A stretch of DNA of 64,000 nt from Roseimicrobium gellanilyticum (GTDB taxonomy: Bacteria; Verrucomicrobiota; Verrucomicrobiia; Verrucomicrobiales; Verrucomicrobiaceae): the NCBI RefSeq assembly GCF_003315205.1, contig NZ_QNRR01000002.1:776881-840880 (forward strand), read 5' to 3'. Position 1 is the first letter of the stretch, and every line of letters starts with the position of its first letter. The position numbers were made by a program, and so were the translations under genes. Under the pieces are notes generated by a model. The model did not search any database and was not told where the DNA came from. It saw only the letters and a list, made by a program, of their open reading frames with translations. This document shows positions 15,548 to 25,659 of the stretch, piece after piece.

Positions 15548-16804
15548 ATGCAAACCTACTCCAATCGAAGGCAGTTTCTCGGCCAGACACTGGGTCTGGC
15601 GGGTGGGACGTTTGCTGTTCTCCAAGGCCAAGGTCAGGCTGCAGATGAACCTCGCCCCTCGCAGCCCAAGAGTGCTGCACGTCAAGTTTCGCCAGGCAAG
15701 AACAACGGTGGAGGCACCGTGCCACTCGCGCCGCCGGACAAGCAACCACCCGACCTCGATGTGCCTGATGCACCGGATCGGACGCTGGGCTGGGCCATCG
15801 TGGGTCTGGGGCAGTTGGCTCTGGAAGAAATCATGCCGGCCTTCGGTGGATGCAAACTCTCAAAGCCGACCGCGCTGGTCAGTGGCCATCCAGATAAGGC
15901 GCGCCGTGTGGCTCGGGCGTATGGCATTGCTGAAGACGCCATCTACAGCTACGAGAACTACGACAAGCTGGCCGAGGACAAGCGCGTGGACGTCATCTAT
16001 ATCGTGCTGCCCAACAGCATGCATGCGGAGTTCACCATTCGCGGGCTCAAGGCTGGGAAGCATGTCCTTTGTGAGAAGCCCATGGCGGGTAATGTGAAGG
16101 AGGCGGAGGACATGATTTCTGCGTCCAATACCACGGGCAAAAGACTCGGAGTGGCCTACCGGCTGCACTACGAGCCCCTGAATCGCAAGGTCATGTACCT
16201 TTGCCAGGAACGGAATTTCGGCGCGGTGAAGACCTTTGTGTCCTCCAACTGCCAGGATGTGAAGGCTCCGAACATCCGCCTGAGTGGCACGCTCAAAGGA
16301 GGTCCGCTGGGTGATGTGGGTGTGTACTCCATCAATGCGGCACGCTATGTCATTGGTGAGGAACCGGTGGAGGTGAGCGCGTACATGCACGAACCCAGCG
16401 ATGATGATCGATTTCGCGAGGTGCCTGAGAGTGTGAGCTTCCAGATGCGCTATCCTTCAGGAGCGCTGGCGCATTGCGATTGCTCGTTCGGCACTGCGGA
16501 AAGCCGCTTCTACACCGTGCATTGTGCGAAAGGCACCATTGGTATGGATCCCGCCTTCAGCTATCGGGGCCTCAAACTGTGGGTGCGAGAAGGGGATGCC
16601 AAGGGCGGCGATGCAGCCAAATCTGAGCTCCTCATCCCTCAAGTAAACCACTTTACCGAGGAGATGGATGGCTTCTCAGATGCGGTGCTGCATGACAAGC
16701 CCATCCTTACACCCGGATCGATGGGGCTGGCAGATATGCGAATCATCGCGGCCATCGAAGAGGCGGCGAAGACAGGAAAGTCCGTGCCTGTGAATATGGT
16801 CTGA
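15548..16804 (+). CDS. Gfo/Idh/MocA oxidoreductase, glucose-fructose oxidoreductase-like, Tat-exported
   Basis: The 418-residue protein has a twin-arginine-like signal (NRRQFLGQTLGLAGG), a Pro-rich spacer and a Rossmann domain (GWAIVGLGQLALEEIMPAF near residues 80-98). The segments YIVLPNSMHAEFTIRGLKAGKHVLCEKPMAGN contain the EKP triplet with catalytic Lys. The C-terminal domain includes GGPLGDVGVYSINAARYV, as in glucose-fructose oxidoreductase of Zymomonas. Such enzymes carry tightly bound NADP and work in the periplasm. It is a single-gene unit; 198 bases upstream separate it from the divergent SDR gene. Its substrate may be an extracellular sugar, feeding the same kind of chemistry as the DUF1080 locus at 0.8-2.8 kb. 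Confidence 0.92.
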   Translation: MQTYSNRRQFLGQTLGLAGGTFAVLQGQGQAADEPRPSQPKSAARQVSPGKNNGGGTVPLAPPDKQPPDLDVPDAPDRTLGWAIVGLGQLALEEIMPAFGGCKLSKPTALVSGHPDKARRVARAYGIAEDAIYSYENYDKLAEDKRVDVIYIVLPNSMHAEFTIRGLKAGKHVLCEKPMAGNVKEAEDMISASNTTGKRLGVAYRLHYEPLNRKVMYLCQERNFGAVKTFVSSNCQDVKAPNIRLSGTLKGGPLGDVGVYSINAARYVIGEEPVEVSAYMHEPSDDDRFREVPESVSFQMRYPSGALAHCDCSFGTAESRFYTVHCAKGTIGMDPAFSYRGLKLWVREGDAKGGDAAKSELLIPQVNHFTEEMDGFSDAVLHDKPILTPGSMGLADMRIIAAIEEAAKTGKSVPVNMV

Positions 16805-16970
16805 TGCGAAGAAGGACCAAGCTGACCCCAAGGCACCGCATTCGCGGATAAAAATTGAGCGCAGATCGTAGCGGTTCTGCGCGGAATGGTCACGCATTAT
16901 CCACCGTGGAAATTGTCGTCCGATTTGCCTTGTTTCTTCCAAGAAATCCAAGGCATAACCGTAGTGCGTG

Positions 16971-18281
16971 ATGATGAATGCCGACGGAAATCCTGCTTCT
17001 CCAAGAGATACTGCAAGCACCAAGCCCGCAGTTACCATCCAGAACCTGACGCCGACCTCTTCGGAAGCCATCCCTGAGTACCCCACGGCACCGGGAGCGA
17101 TGCCGGTCATTCCCCCGGCTCCCTCGAAGGTTGAGGCCACCATTGTTTCCGTGGTGGATCAGGTGCCACTGGCAGCAGGCCATTCCTTTGCGCCCGTCAA
17201 GCAACCCGGCCTTTTCTCCACGTACTGGAAAAAAATCGGAGCAGGCTCGTTCCTGCTGAGCCTCGCCATTCATGCAGGTTTGCTGGCCGTTGCGACGCTG
17301 ATTGTCACCACCGTCGTTACCGGAGACAAGCCGGTGGATTTCCTCCCGGGTGGTGGAAGCAAGGCGGGGCAGGAAGCTTCGCAGGCACTGGCAAACACGG
17401 TGCAGATGAAGAAGCGCAACTCTTTGCGGCAGACCACGCCGATGCAGAAGATTGTCTCCCTCAACAGCACAGCTGCCATCAGCCTGCCGGACATGCCGCA
17501 GGATCCCATCGACATGCCGGAGATGAGCAGCATGATGGGCGGGGGGGCCATGGGCAGTGGTGGATTCGGATCCTCCGGCGCCGGTGGTGGATTTGGCACC
17601 GGGCAGGGGATTGGAGGCATGAAGGGCGTCACCTTCAAACCCATCGTCATGTTCGGGAAGGATCTGAAGGCACGGAAAATTGCCGTGATCCTTGATGTAT
17701 CAGGATCCATGACACCCCACCTCACCAAGGTGGTGAAGGAACTGGACCGCGTGGCCGCCGGCAGCCGCGTGATGCTCTACGTCGGATGCGGCGTGGCGAC
17801 GCCCAAGGACAAGCGCCTGGACAAGGACGCCATCAAGACCAGCAGCAAGAGCAAGGATGATGACAAGAACTTCGAAGTCTTCTGGAGGAGGAGCCATCCT
17901 CCCAAGACTCCTGCTGGAGGTCCACCGCCTGACCCCAAGCAAGGGCCCGTCCAGGAGGAGGCGGTGTTCAGCCTCATGCACAACCGCTCAGAAACGTACT
18001 TCATGAAGAGCCAGGGCATCCAGTATGCATGGATCGCTCTGCTGGCTCGCGAGTTGGGCGAAGCGGACGCGCTCTATTGGTTCTCTGATTTCCAGGATCA
18101 GGTCGACGATGCGCAGATGGAAACCGTGCTGAGGACGCTCAAGCGCCGCAAACAGCGTCTCTTCATCCACGCCTCGGGTAACGGCAAATTCTTCGAAAAG
18201 ATTCGCGACGGACTGTGCCTGCCCTCAGGTGGCGAGGTGGTCGAGTCACAGCCTGAGAAGAAGCCGGCACCCGCGAAGTAA
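16971..18281 (+). CDS. Membrane-anchored VWA-domain protein
   Basis: The 436-residue protein has a disordered N-terminus rich in Pro and Thr, one membrane helix (FLLSLAIHAGLLAVATLIVTTVV, about residues 93-116) and a Gly/Met-rich stretch (SSMMGGGAMGSGGFGSSGAG). A von Willebrand A domain follows, starting RKIAVILDVSGSM with the MIDAS Asp-x-Ser-x-Ser. Later DALYWFSDFQDQ supplies the third MIDAS element. The layout, short cytoplasmic tail plus helix plus periplasmic domain, resembles that of TonB- or ExbD-like proteins. GTG (16968) and two ATGs (16971, 16974) are possible starts. It stands alone and converges with the FKBP lipoprotein gene. A binding or scaffold role is likely; the partner is unknown. 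Confidence 0.85.
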   Translation: MMNADGNPASPRDTASTKPAVTIQNLTPTSSEAIPEYPTAPGAMPVIPPAPSKVEATIVSVVDQVPLAAGHSFAPVKQPGLFSTYWKKIGAGSFLLSLAIHAGLLAVATLIVTTVVTGDKPVDFLPGGGSKAGQEASQALANTVQMKKRNSLRQTTPMQKIVSLNSTAAISLPDMPQDPIDMPEMSSMMGGGAMGSGGFGSSGAGGGFGTGQGIGGMKGVTFKPIVMFGKDLKARKIAVILDVSGSMTPHLTKVVKELDRVAAGSRVMLYVGCGVATPKDKRLDKDAIKTSSKSKDDDKNFEVFWRRSHPPKTPAGGPPPDPKQGPVQEEAVFSLMHNRSETYFMKSQGIQYAWIALLARELGEADALYWFSDFQDQVDDAQMETVLRTLKRRKQRLFIHASGNGKFFEKIRDGLCLPSGGEVVESQPEKKPAPAK

Positions 18282-18310
18282 AGCGGGCTGCGGCCAAGTG
18301 CGTTTGGTGG

Positions 18311-18781
18311 CTACTCCACCCGAATCAACGCCACCACAAAGCGCAGCGTCTCATTCGGACCTATGTCCGGGGGAGCGCCACGAGTGCCGTAGGCGAGGTG
18401 GGAGGGAATGACGAATTCATATTGCGCCCCTTCCTGCATGAGCTGGAGGCCCTCTGTCCATCCCGGGATCACACCGTTCAAGGGGAAGGTGGCGGGCACA
18501 CCCCGGCTATAAGAACTGTCAAATTCCGTGCCATTGAGCAGCGTGCCTCGGTAGTGCACCGTGACCGTGCTGGCGGCGGTGGGACGGCGCCCGGAGCCAG
18601 GTTGTACCACCTTGTACTGCAGTCCGGAGGCCGTGGTGGTGTAGCCGGCCGTCGTGCTGCCGGGGGACAGTGGACCTTCCGTAGCGGGTGGAGCGGGAGT
18701 CGGGGCTGGCTTTGCAGGCTCCGGTGAGGAGCACGATGCCAGGGCGGCGGTGGCCGCAAGGAGAGTGCAGAGGCGTTTCAT
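18311..18781 (-). CDS. FKBP-type peptidyl-prolyl isomerase, lipoprotein
   Basis: The 156-residue protein has a lipoprotein signal (MKRLCTLLAATAALASC) with lipidation expected at Cys17, a Pro-rich linker and an FKBP domain. The domain contains TTASGLQYKVVQPGSG, VTVHYRGTLLNGTEFDSSY, NGVIPGWTEGLQLM, YEFVIPSHLAYGTRG and a terminal LRFVVALIRVE. FKBPs speed cis-trans isomerisation at proline; this one would work at the membrane on exported proteins. The upstream neighbour is a cytosolic-type FKBP very similar in sequence, pointing to a tandem duplication in which one copy gained a signal. The 60 in-frame codons before the ATG at 18781 look non-coding. Confidence 0.93.
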   Translation of the reverse strand: MKRLCTLLAATAALASCSSPEPAKPAPTPAPPATEGPLSPGSTTAGYTTTASGLQYKVVQPGSGRRPTAASTVTVHYRGTLLNGTEFDSSYSRGVPATFPLNGVIPGWTEGLQLMQEGAQYEFVIPSHLAYGTRGAPPDIGPNETLRFVVALIRVE

Positions 18782-18817
18782 GGGAGTTGGAGAGGTGTGA
18801 AGACGGAAAGCTCCGAA

Positions 18818-18850
18818 AACAAAAAAGCCGCGGAGTTTGCTCCGCAGCTT
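18818..18850 (-). terminator. Rho-independent terminator of the upstream FKBP gene
   Basis: Read on the minus strand, an 11-base arm (AAGCTGCGGAG, 18840-18850) pairs with CTCCGCGGCTT (18825-18835) across a CAAA loop, with one mismatched pair, and is followed by a run of T. It lies between the two FKBP genes, so they can be transcribed separately. Confidence 0.88.
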
Positions 18851-18893
18851 TCTAGCAGATCGCCCTGAGAGGTCGATGTTTATCTTGAAGGGA

Positions 18894-19289
18894 TTAGTAC
18901 ACCTTGAGGAGTTCCACCTCGAAGATGAGCGCCTCGTTCGGACCGATGTCGCGCCCCGCACCCCGGCTGCCGTAGGCGAGCTTCGAGGGGATGAAGAACT
19001 GATACTTCGCGCCTTCCTGCATGAGCTGCACGCCTTCCGTCCAGCCGCGGATCACGCCGTTCAGGGGGAATTCGATCGGCTCGCGACGGGCATAGGAGCT
19101 GTCGAACTCGACGCCGCTGATCAGTTCACCGCGGTAGTGTACCAGCACCGTATCCGTGGCCTTGGGGGATTTTCCCGTTCCGGGGGTAATGACCTTGTAC
19201 TGGAGGCCGCTGGCGGTGGTGACTACGCCTTCTTTCTTGGCGTTTTCAGCGAGGAACTTTTCGCCTTTGGCGAGTGCGATGTCGGACAT
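18894..19289 (-). CDS. FKBP-type peptidyl-prolyl isomerase, no signal peptide
   Basis: The 131-residue protein begins MSDIALAKGEKFLAENAKKEG, the short dimerisation-type helix of Mip/FkpA-like FKBPs, followed by the isomerase domain (TTASGLQYKVITPGTG, VLVHYRGELISGVEFDSSY, NGVIRGWTEGVQLM, YQFFIPSKLAYGSRGAG, ALIFEVELLKVY). No signal peptide is present with this start, so it is probably cytosolic; the 24 in-frame codons upstream do not form a signal either. It is closely similar to the lipoprotein FKBP encoded downstream, and a terminator separates the two. Confidence 0.93.
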   Translation of the reverse strand: MSDIALAKGEKFLAENAKKEGVVTTASGLQYKVITPGTGKSPKATDTVLVHYRGELISGVEFDSSYARREPIEFPLNGVIRGWTEGVQLMQEGAKYQFFIPSKLAYGSRGAGRDIGPNEALIFEVELLKVY

Positions 19290-19383
19290 GGGAATCGATG
19301 TTGGAGGATTGAACGGGTACTGACGGAAAGCGGAGCCTACCGAGCAGCGGGACTTCGGCAAGGACGGTGTGCATTTGCCTGGC

Positions 19384-20490
19384 TCAGGCCCGCGGTTTCA
19401 GGTCGTGCTCAAGTTCGCGGCGATCCACCGGGTTGCGCGCCTTGATCCTGTGGTCGCGTTTGGCACGGCGCTCGATGGTCATCTGGCGTTTCTTGCGCTG
19501 GGCGCGGAGCTTGGCGATTTCGCTGTCGAGCTTCAGGTAGGCCTCATAGCGTCCAGCATCCAAAGCGCCGGTTTCCACGGCAGCGCGGATGGCGCAGCCC
19601 GTATCCTTGCCATGCTTGCAGTCGAGGAATTTGCATTGGGCGGCGAGATCATCCACGTCGACAAAGCGATCCCTCAGTGTGGTCTCATCCGTCCACATCT
19701 GTATTTCTTTGATGCCAGGATTGTCCACCAGGATACCGCCCTTGCGGAGCACCATGAGCTCGCGGGCCGTGGTGGTGTGGCGGCCTTTGCCGGTGGTTTC
19801 GTTCACTTCACCGGTCCACTGGTACTCGTCGCCGAAGATGGCATTCACCAGGGCTGACTTGCCCACACCACTGGAGCCTATGAGCGCAATGGTCTGCCCT
19901 TTCTTGAAGTACTCTTTCAGTGGGCGGTGCTTCTTAACGCTTGTGATGTGCACATCCACCTCGGATGAAAGCTCGCGAATGGCCGCCGCCGCCTCTTCGT
20001 TCTCCTGCTTTGTATAGAGGTCGGATTTGTTCACCAGCACCACCGGCCTGGCGCCACTGCGGGCAATCACCGCGAAGTAGCGTTCCATGCGCCGGAGATT
20101 GAAATCGGGACCCGCGTCTGTAACCACTACTACGGTGGAGACATTGGCCACGATGACCTGCTCTTCCGCGCTATTGCCGGGTGCTTTGCGGGAGAGGCAG
20201 GTCTGCCGGGACAGGCGCGCGCGGATGACGGTGTCTTCACCTTCGCCGCCCAGATCCAGCGCCACCCAGTCGCCTACAGCAGGCAAGGCGGCATCCGACT
20301 CCGCGTCGTGATACACCTTGCCACTCATCACGACCTCCACATCGTCATAGCCACCCTCACCGTCTTCGATGAGAGCGCCGTAAGTGATCTTGTTGTCGCG
20401 GATCAAACGCGCAGGCACCCAGCCATTCTTTTGGAATGGGGCAAACTCCTTCTCGAAAGCTTCGTTCCAGCCTAGGTCAGCGAGGGTCAT
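19384..20490 (-). CDS. rsgA: Ribosome small-subunit-dependent GTPase A
   Basis: The 368-residue protein is a circularly permuted GTPase that helps finish 30S ribosomal subunits. An OB-fold comes first, then G4 (VLVNKSDL), G1/Walker A (GSSGVGKSALVN) and G3 (VDNPGI), the order that defines the family. The C-terminal zinc site is CKFLDCKHGKDTGC (Cys-x4-Cys-x-His-x5-Cys), followed by a basic tail. Length is typical. It is a single gene, 202 bases from the upstream GT2-GtrA gene. Confidence 0.96.
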   Translation of the reverse strand: MTLADLGWNEAFEKEFAPFQKNGWVPARLIRDNKITYGALIEDGEGGYDDVEVVMSGKVYHDAESDAALPAVGDWVALDLGGEGEDTVIRARLSRQTCLSRKAPGNSAEEQVIVANVSTVVVVTDAGPDFNLRRMERYFAVIARSGARPVVLVNKSDLYTKQENEEAAAAIRELSSEVDVHITSVKKHRPLKEYFKKGQTIALIGSSGVGKSALVNAIFGDEYQWTGEVNETTGKGRHTTTARELMVLRKGGILVDNPGIKEIQMWTDETTLRDRFVDVDDLAAQCKFLDCKHGKDTGCAIRAAVETGALDAGRYEAYLKLDSEIAKLRAQRKKRQMTIERRAKRDHRIKARNPVDRRELEHDLKPRA

Positions 20491-20692
20491 TAATCACACG
20501 GGGAAAGCTAAACTACGATACAAGTCGCGAATTCCAACCGGGAAGTACAGGCGCGACCGGCTGGCAAAGTGGACCTAAGAATTCGCATCTCCGCAGTGGC
20601 CGGGATGCCACGAGAAGAGCACTGCATTCTGCAATAGGGACCGTAATGGGAGAAAGGGGTTCGGATCCGGTGAGGTCCCGGGCGTGAGCCAG

Positions 20693-21838
20693 TTACGGAG
20701 TGCCTCCGAGGGAGGCCGCTTCGCTCCCCACCTTCTGCGGCCCATTGGCGGGGGCGGGGGCGAGCACCGAGTGCTCGCCAGATGCGCTGTTTCGTTGAAA
20801 CGCGACGGTGGCGGCCAAAAGCATCAGCTCTACAAACAGCTTTGTGATCGCGAGCTTTACCAAGGTCCACGCATGGACCCCAGGCAAGAGACGCTCCCAG
20901 TTGTCCGGAGTATGCGCCACAAATCCGATTGCAAGATAGGCCACGGTCCCCAGACAACCCAGCAGCAGGGCCAACCGCGCAAGGCGCCGCCCCCAGTCGG
21001 AGCGTAGATGCAGCCCCAGAATTCGCCCAGCGATGAGGTGCCCCACAAAGACAGCCGCACGCCCCAACACCATGGCCAGGCCCAGGCTTCCTCCAGCGAT
21101 CGTGGCGCAGAGGAATACAAGGAAGTCACCCAGCAGCGACAACAGCATCACCGAGAGGTGCCGCACAAAAACATAGTAGATGCGGATGGAATCCAGCAGG
21201 GGATTGAAGTGCGAGTCCCGATTGTTCTCAATGTAGACCGTGGCAATCGGCACCTGGGTGATGGTCATGCGCTCGCGGGCCGCCATCACCAGCATTTGCA
21301 TCTCGAAGTCGTACCCGTTGATCCGCACATGAAGCAGGGAGACCATGAGCGAGCGCGGGATGGCCCGCAGCCCAGTCTGGGTATCCGTAAGACAAGGCCC
21401 CATGAGGCCCTGATACACCGAACGGGTAAGGGTATTCCCAAAGCGGCTGCGCAGCGGCACGTCCCCGGAGAATCCGCGGGAGCCGAGCACCAGTTCGGCC
21501 GGAGTCTGCATGGCGCGTTCACCCACCTTGAGAATGTCCACCGGCAGGTGCTGCCCATCGGCGTCGGCGGTGACGAGCACACTGTTCGCCGTATCCGTGC
21601 AGAGGAAGTGGTTCATGCCCGTGCGAAGTGCAGCCCCCTTGCCCAGGTTGGCTGCATGACGCAGCAGCACGACCTTGTGATCCTTCGCGGCCGCCTCGAA
21701 TACCTCCTCGTACTTCTGCCCGCTGCCATCATTCACCAGGATGATCCGGTTCACCCGGTCATCCGCGGAGAGGGCGGAGACGACTGACAGAAGCTGCCCC
21801 GACGGCATGAGCGCCGGGATGAGGACGGTGATTGGCAT
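20693..21838 (-). CDS. Family 2 glycosyltransferase fused to a GtrA-like membrane domain
   Basis: The 381-residue protein starts with a GT2 domain like dolichyl/undecaprenyl-phosphate sugar synthases: TVLIPALMPSG, RIILVNDGSG, ANLGKGAALRTGMNHF, the DAD metal motif in VTADADGQHLP, and TDTQTGLRAIPRSLM. After about residue 225 four hydrophobic segments follow (MLLSLLGDFLVFLCATIAGG, AVFVGHLIAGRIL, LALLLGCLGTVAYLAIGFV and LAITKLFVELMLLAATVAF), matching a GtrA-like bundle. Such fusions load a sugar onto a lipid carrier and help flip it across the membrane. No O-antigen cluster is nearby. A Pro/Ala-rich tail ends the protein. Confidence 0.88.
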   Translation of the reverse strand: MPITVLIPALMPSGQLLSVVSALSADDRVNRIILVNDGSGQKYEEVFEAAAKDHKVVLLRHAANLGKGAALRTGMNHFLCTDTANSVLVTADADGQHLPVDILKVGERAMQTPAELVLGSRGFSGDVPLRSRFGNTLTRSVYQGLMGPCLTDTQTGLRAIPRSLMVSLLHVRINGYDFEMQMLVMAARERMTITQVPIATVYIENNRDSHFNPLLDSIRIYYVFVRHLSVMLLSLLGDFLVFLCATIAGGSLGLAMVLGRAAVFVGHLIAGRILGLHLRSDWGRRLARLALLLGCLGTVAYLAIGFVAHTPDNWERLLPGVHAWTLVKLAITKLFVELMLLAATVAFQRNSASGEHSVLAPAPANGPQKVGSEAASLGGTP

Positions 21839-21892
21839 TACCGACTGCTTGTAGCAAATGGCCGGAATGCAACAAGGCTATTTTACTTTTCC

Positions 21893-22357
21893 TCAGTGGC
21901 CGTTGCCATTCCGGCTGTCACTGCGCACATACCACAGGCAATTGTACCGCAGGGCGTGGCTGTCGTGGAGCTGGAAGAACTCCGAGAGGGACACTTCTCC
22001 GCACTCACGCCTTTCCCCGCCGAACTGGTATTCGGCGGCAAAGGCCAGGCAGTGCCGGGGCGAGGCCTCCAGAAGGCGCTGCATGAGGTCCATCACATCG
22101 TCGCGAGTTTCCGAGCGGAAGAGCAGGGCATCGTCGCAGGGCCAATCCATCACGGTACCGGCATAGGGAGCGCCCTTTGCGCCTTCGAGCTCTTTATTGG
22201 CAAGGTTGACCATCACGCCGCTCAATTCGTCGAAGGTGGGCTGAAAAAGCCCCCGGCGGCTGACAAGGTCCTGCTCCGTACGGCACGCAAACGTGGGGTA
22301 CCTCGGAAGCGGGGGAGCTTCTGGACAGTCGATGGAAATGAGTTCGATCGTGGGCAC
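21893..22357 (-). CDS. Hypothetical protein (154 aa, GTG start)
   Basis: The frame opens at a GTG (22357) and gives 154 residues, MPTIELISIDCPEAPPLPRY onward. It contains a charged helix (RDDVMDLMQRLLEA) and aromatic C-terminal strands (EFFQLHDSHALRYNCLWYV). There is no signal or membrane segment. The mix of helices and strands with Cys residues at 11, 25, 74, 103, 119 and 140 suggests a small globular cytosolic protein. I do not recognise the family. It lies between the dipeptidase and glycosyltransferase genes on the same strand, with gaps of 85 and 54 bases, so it could be part of an operon. Confidence 0.65.
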   Translation of the reverse strand: MPTIELISIDCPEAPPLPRYPTFACRTEQDLVSRRGLFQPTFDELSGVMVNLANKELEGAKGAPYAGTVMDWPCDDALLFRSETRDDVMDLMQRLLEASPRHCLAFAAEYQFGGERRECGEVSLSEFFQLHDSHALRYNCLWYVRSDSRNGNGH

Positions 22358-22442
22358 GTGTGGACGCTGTATTTGCGCACACGACGCCCGTGCAGGTAAC
22401 TTTATTAGCCCGCCATAGACAGGTTTTTAGGCACACTGATTA

Positions 22443-23201
22443 TTAGTTTTTGGGTGAATTCAGGGCCTTGTACTCTTGTGTTTTCGCCTGCGACTTTTGT
22501 GACCCATTTTGGGACTTTACATATTCCTCTGGAGAAAAATTTTCAAGTGGGAATTCCTCCCATCCCTTCGCATCAAAGTGCCACCATTCGCTGGGGAAGA
22601 TCACAAATCCATGCTTGACCATGACCTCCTGAAGTAGCGTCCGGTTCTTCAGGACCTCGGGGGAAACGAGCTTGAAATCGGCCGCGGCTTTCGGGGTGAA
22701 ATCATCGTAGCCGGTCGGCATGGGAAGCTCCTCCCCGCTCATGAGATCGATGAGTGTGAGATCCACCGCTGCACCGCGATTGTGGCGGGAGCCCTTCACA
22801 GGATCCGCGACATAGTTTGGATCCGGCAGCGTTTTCCAGAATTCGTACTGCACCGAACGTGGACGGTAGCCGTCCCAGATCTTCAGCCCGAGTCCCTGAG
22901 CGGCCAGCTCCTTTTGCACCGCAGCCAGTCGGTCCACCACCGAACGGCGCAGCAGACAGGTGTTCGATGCATAAAATCTCTTTTTGAAAAAATTCTGATC
23001 GGTGGCGTACGGCAAGGAGATCACTATGCTTGGGATCATCGAGGAGACTTCCACGAACTCGTGGCCCGGTTTGAAGGAAGTAGGGGAAGGCGGTGGCGCG
23101 GGCTTGGAATCATCCGCGGCGAGGCGGGGTGGCAGCGGCAGCGCTACCAGCAGCATCAGGCACATCATGACCGGTGGGAGCAGCCTTGGGAGGGAAGTCA
23201 T
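22443..23201 (-). CDS. Exported D-Ala-D-Ala dipeptidase (VanX/DdpX family, M15D)
   Basis: The 252-residue protein has a signal peptide (MTSLPRLLPPVMMCLMLLVALPLPPRLA) and an M15D peptidase domain. DGYRPRSVQYEFW holds the substrate-binding Arg, SRHNRGAAVDLTL the zinc His and Asp, and PSEWWHFD the catalytic Glu and third zinc His. The domain hydrolyses D-Ala-D-Ala, here in the periplasm, where it may recycle or trim peptidoglycan material. The C-terminal 25 residues are polar and rich in Lys, Ser and Gln. No vanH, vanA or vanRS genes are adjacent, so a resistance role is unlikely. Confidence 0.93.
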   Translation of the reverse strand: MTSLPRLLPPVMMCLMLLVALPLPPRLAADDSKPAPPPSPTSFKPGHEFVEVSSMIPSIVISLPYATDQNFFKKRFYASNTCLLRRSVVDRLAAVQKELAAQGLGLKIWDGYRPRSVQYEFWKTLPDPNYVADPVKGSRHNRGAAVDLTLIDLMSGEELPMPTGYDDFTPKAAADFKLVSPEVLKNRTLLQEVMVKHGFVIFPSEWWHFDAKGWEEFPLENFSPEEYVKSQNGSQKSQAKTQEYKALNSPKN

Positions 23202-23314
23202 GGGGAAACCTTAGCACATTTCATGAGAATCCCGTGTCCAAGGAAGCCGCTGACCGACCTACATGTCTTTGCCGCTTGAAAGTGGTTTCCCGTGCCGTTA
23301 GCCTTTGAATTCTC

Positions 23315-25363
<2,049 letters not shown>

Positions 25364-25399
25364 GGCCGGGCCGCAAACGGCAGAAGTGCCTTTTCAGAA

Positions 25400-25437
25400 A
25401 TGCTCTGGCTGCGATCGCGAGTCAGAGCATTTTTTTC
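25400..25437 (+). terminator. Rho-independent terminator of cstA
   Basis: An 11-bp stem with one G-T pair (25400-25410 with 25420-25430), whose loop is GCGATCGCG, is followed by six T residues. It lies 36 bases after the cstA stop. Confidence 0.9.
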
Positions 25438-25511
25438 CTAAGCTCGGCGAGTTTTCCCTTCCACGGACAAGGCCACTACATTTGGCGGATGGAAGCAATG
25501 GGTAGCTTCAC

Positions 25512-25553
25512 GCAGAGCAAGCTCTGCTCCCAAAAGCTGGAGCAAGCTCCAGC
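25512..25553. repeat. Two tandem perfect hairpins sharing the core GAGCAAGCTC
   Basis: GCAGAGC-AA-GCTCTGC (25512-25527) is followed eight bases later by GCTGGAGC-AA-GCTCCAGC (25536-25553). Both contain the same ten-base core GAGCAAGCTC. They lie between the cstA terminator and the DUF6807 gene and code for nothing. The pair resembles a REP/BIME-type intergenic element. Confidence 0.6.
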
Positions 25554-25587
25554 ACTCCATGTAGCTGCCCGATCTCTGTCGTCACCA

Positions 25588-25624
25588 AACAAACGCGCGT
25601 CCCGCCACCAAGGCAAGGACGCGC
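25588..25624 (-). terminator. Likely terminator of the DUF6807 gene
   Basis: On the minus strand GCGCGTCC (25617-25624) pairs with GGACGCGC (25595-25602) across 14 bases, and the sequence continues GTTTGTTTGG. It lies 36 bases past the DUF6807 stop. The T-run is interrupted, so strength is uncertain. Confidence 0.6.
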
Positions 25625-25659
25625 ATTCGAAGTTGAAAAGGTTCGTGAAGTCCTGACGC

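Noticed and set aside
22443-23201. Vancomycin-resistance locus
   Set aside because: Only a VanX-like dipeptidase is present. There is no D-Ala-D-Lac ligase, lactate dehydrogenase or VanRS pair, and the protein is exported.
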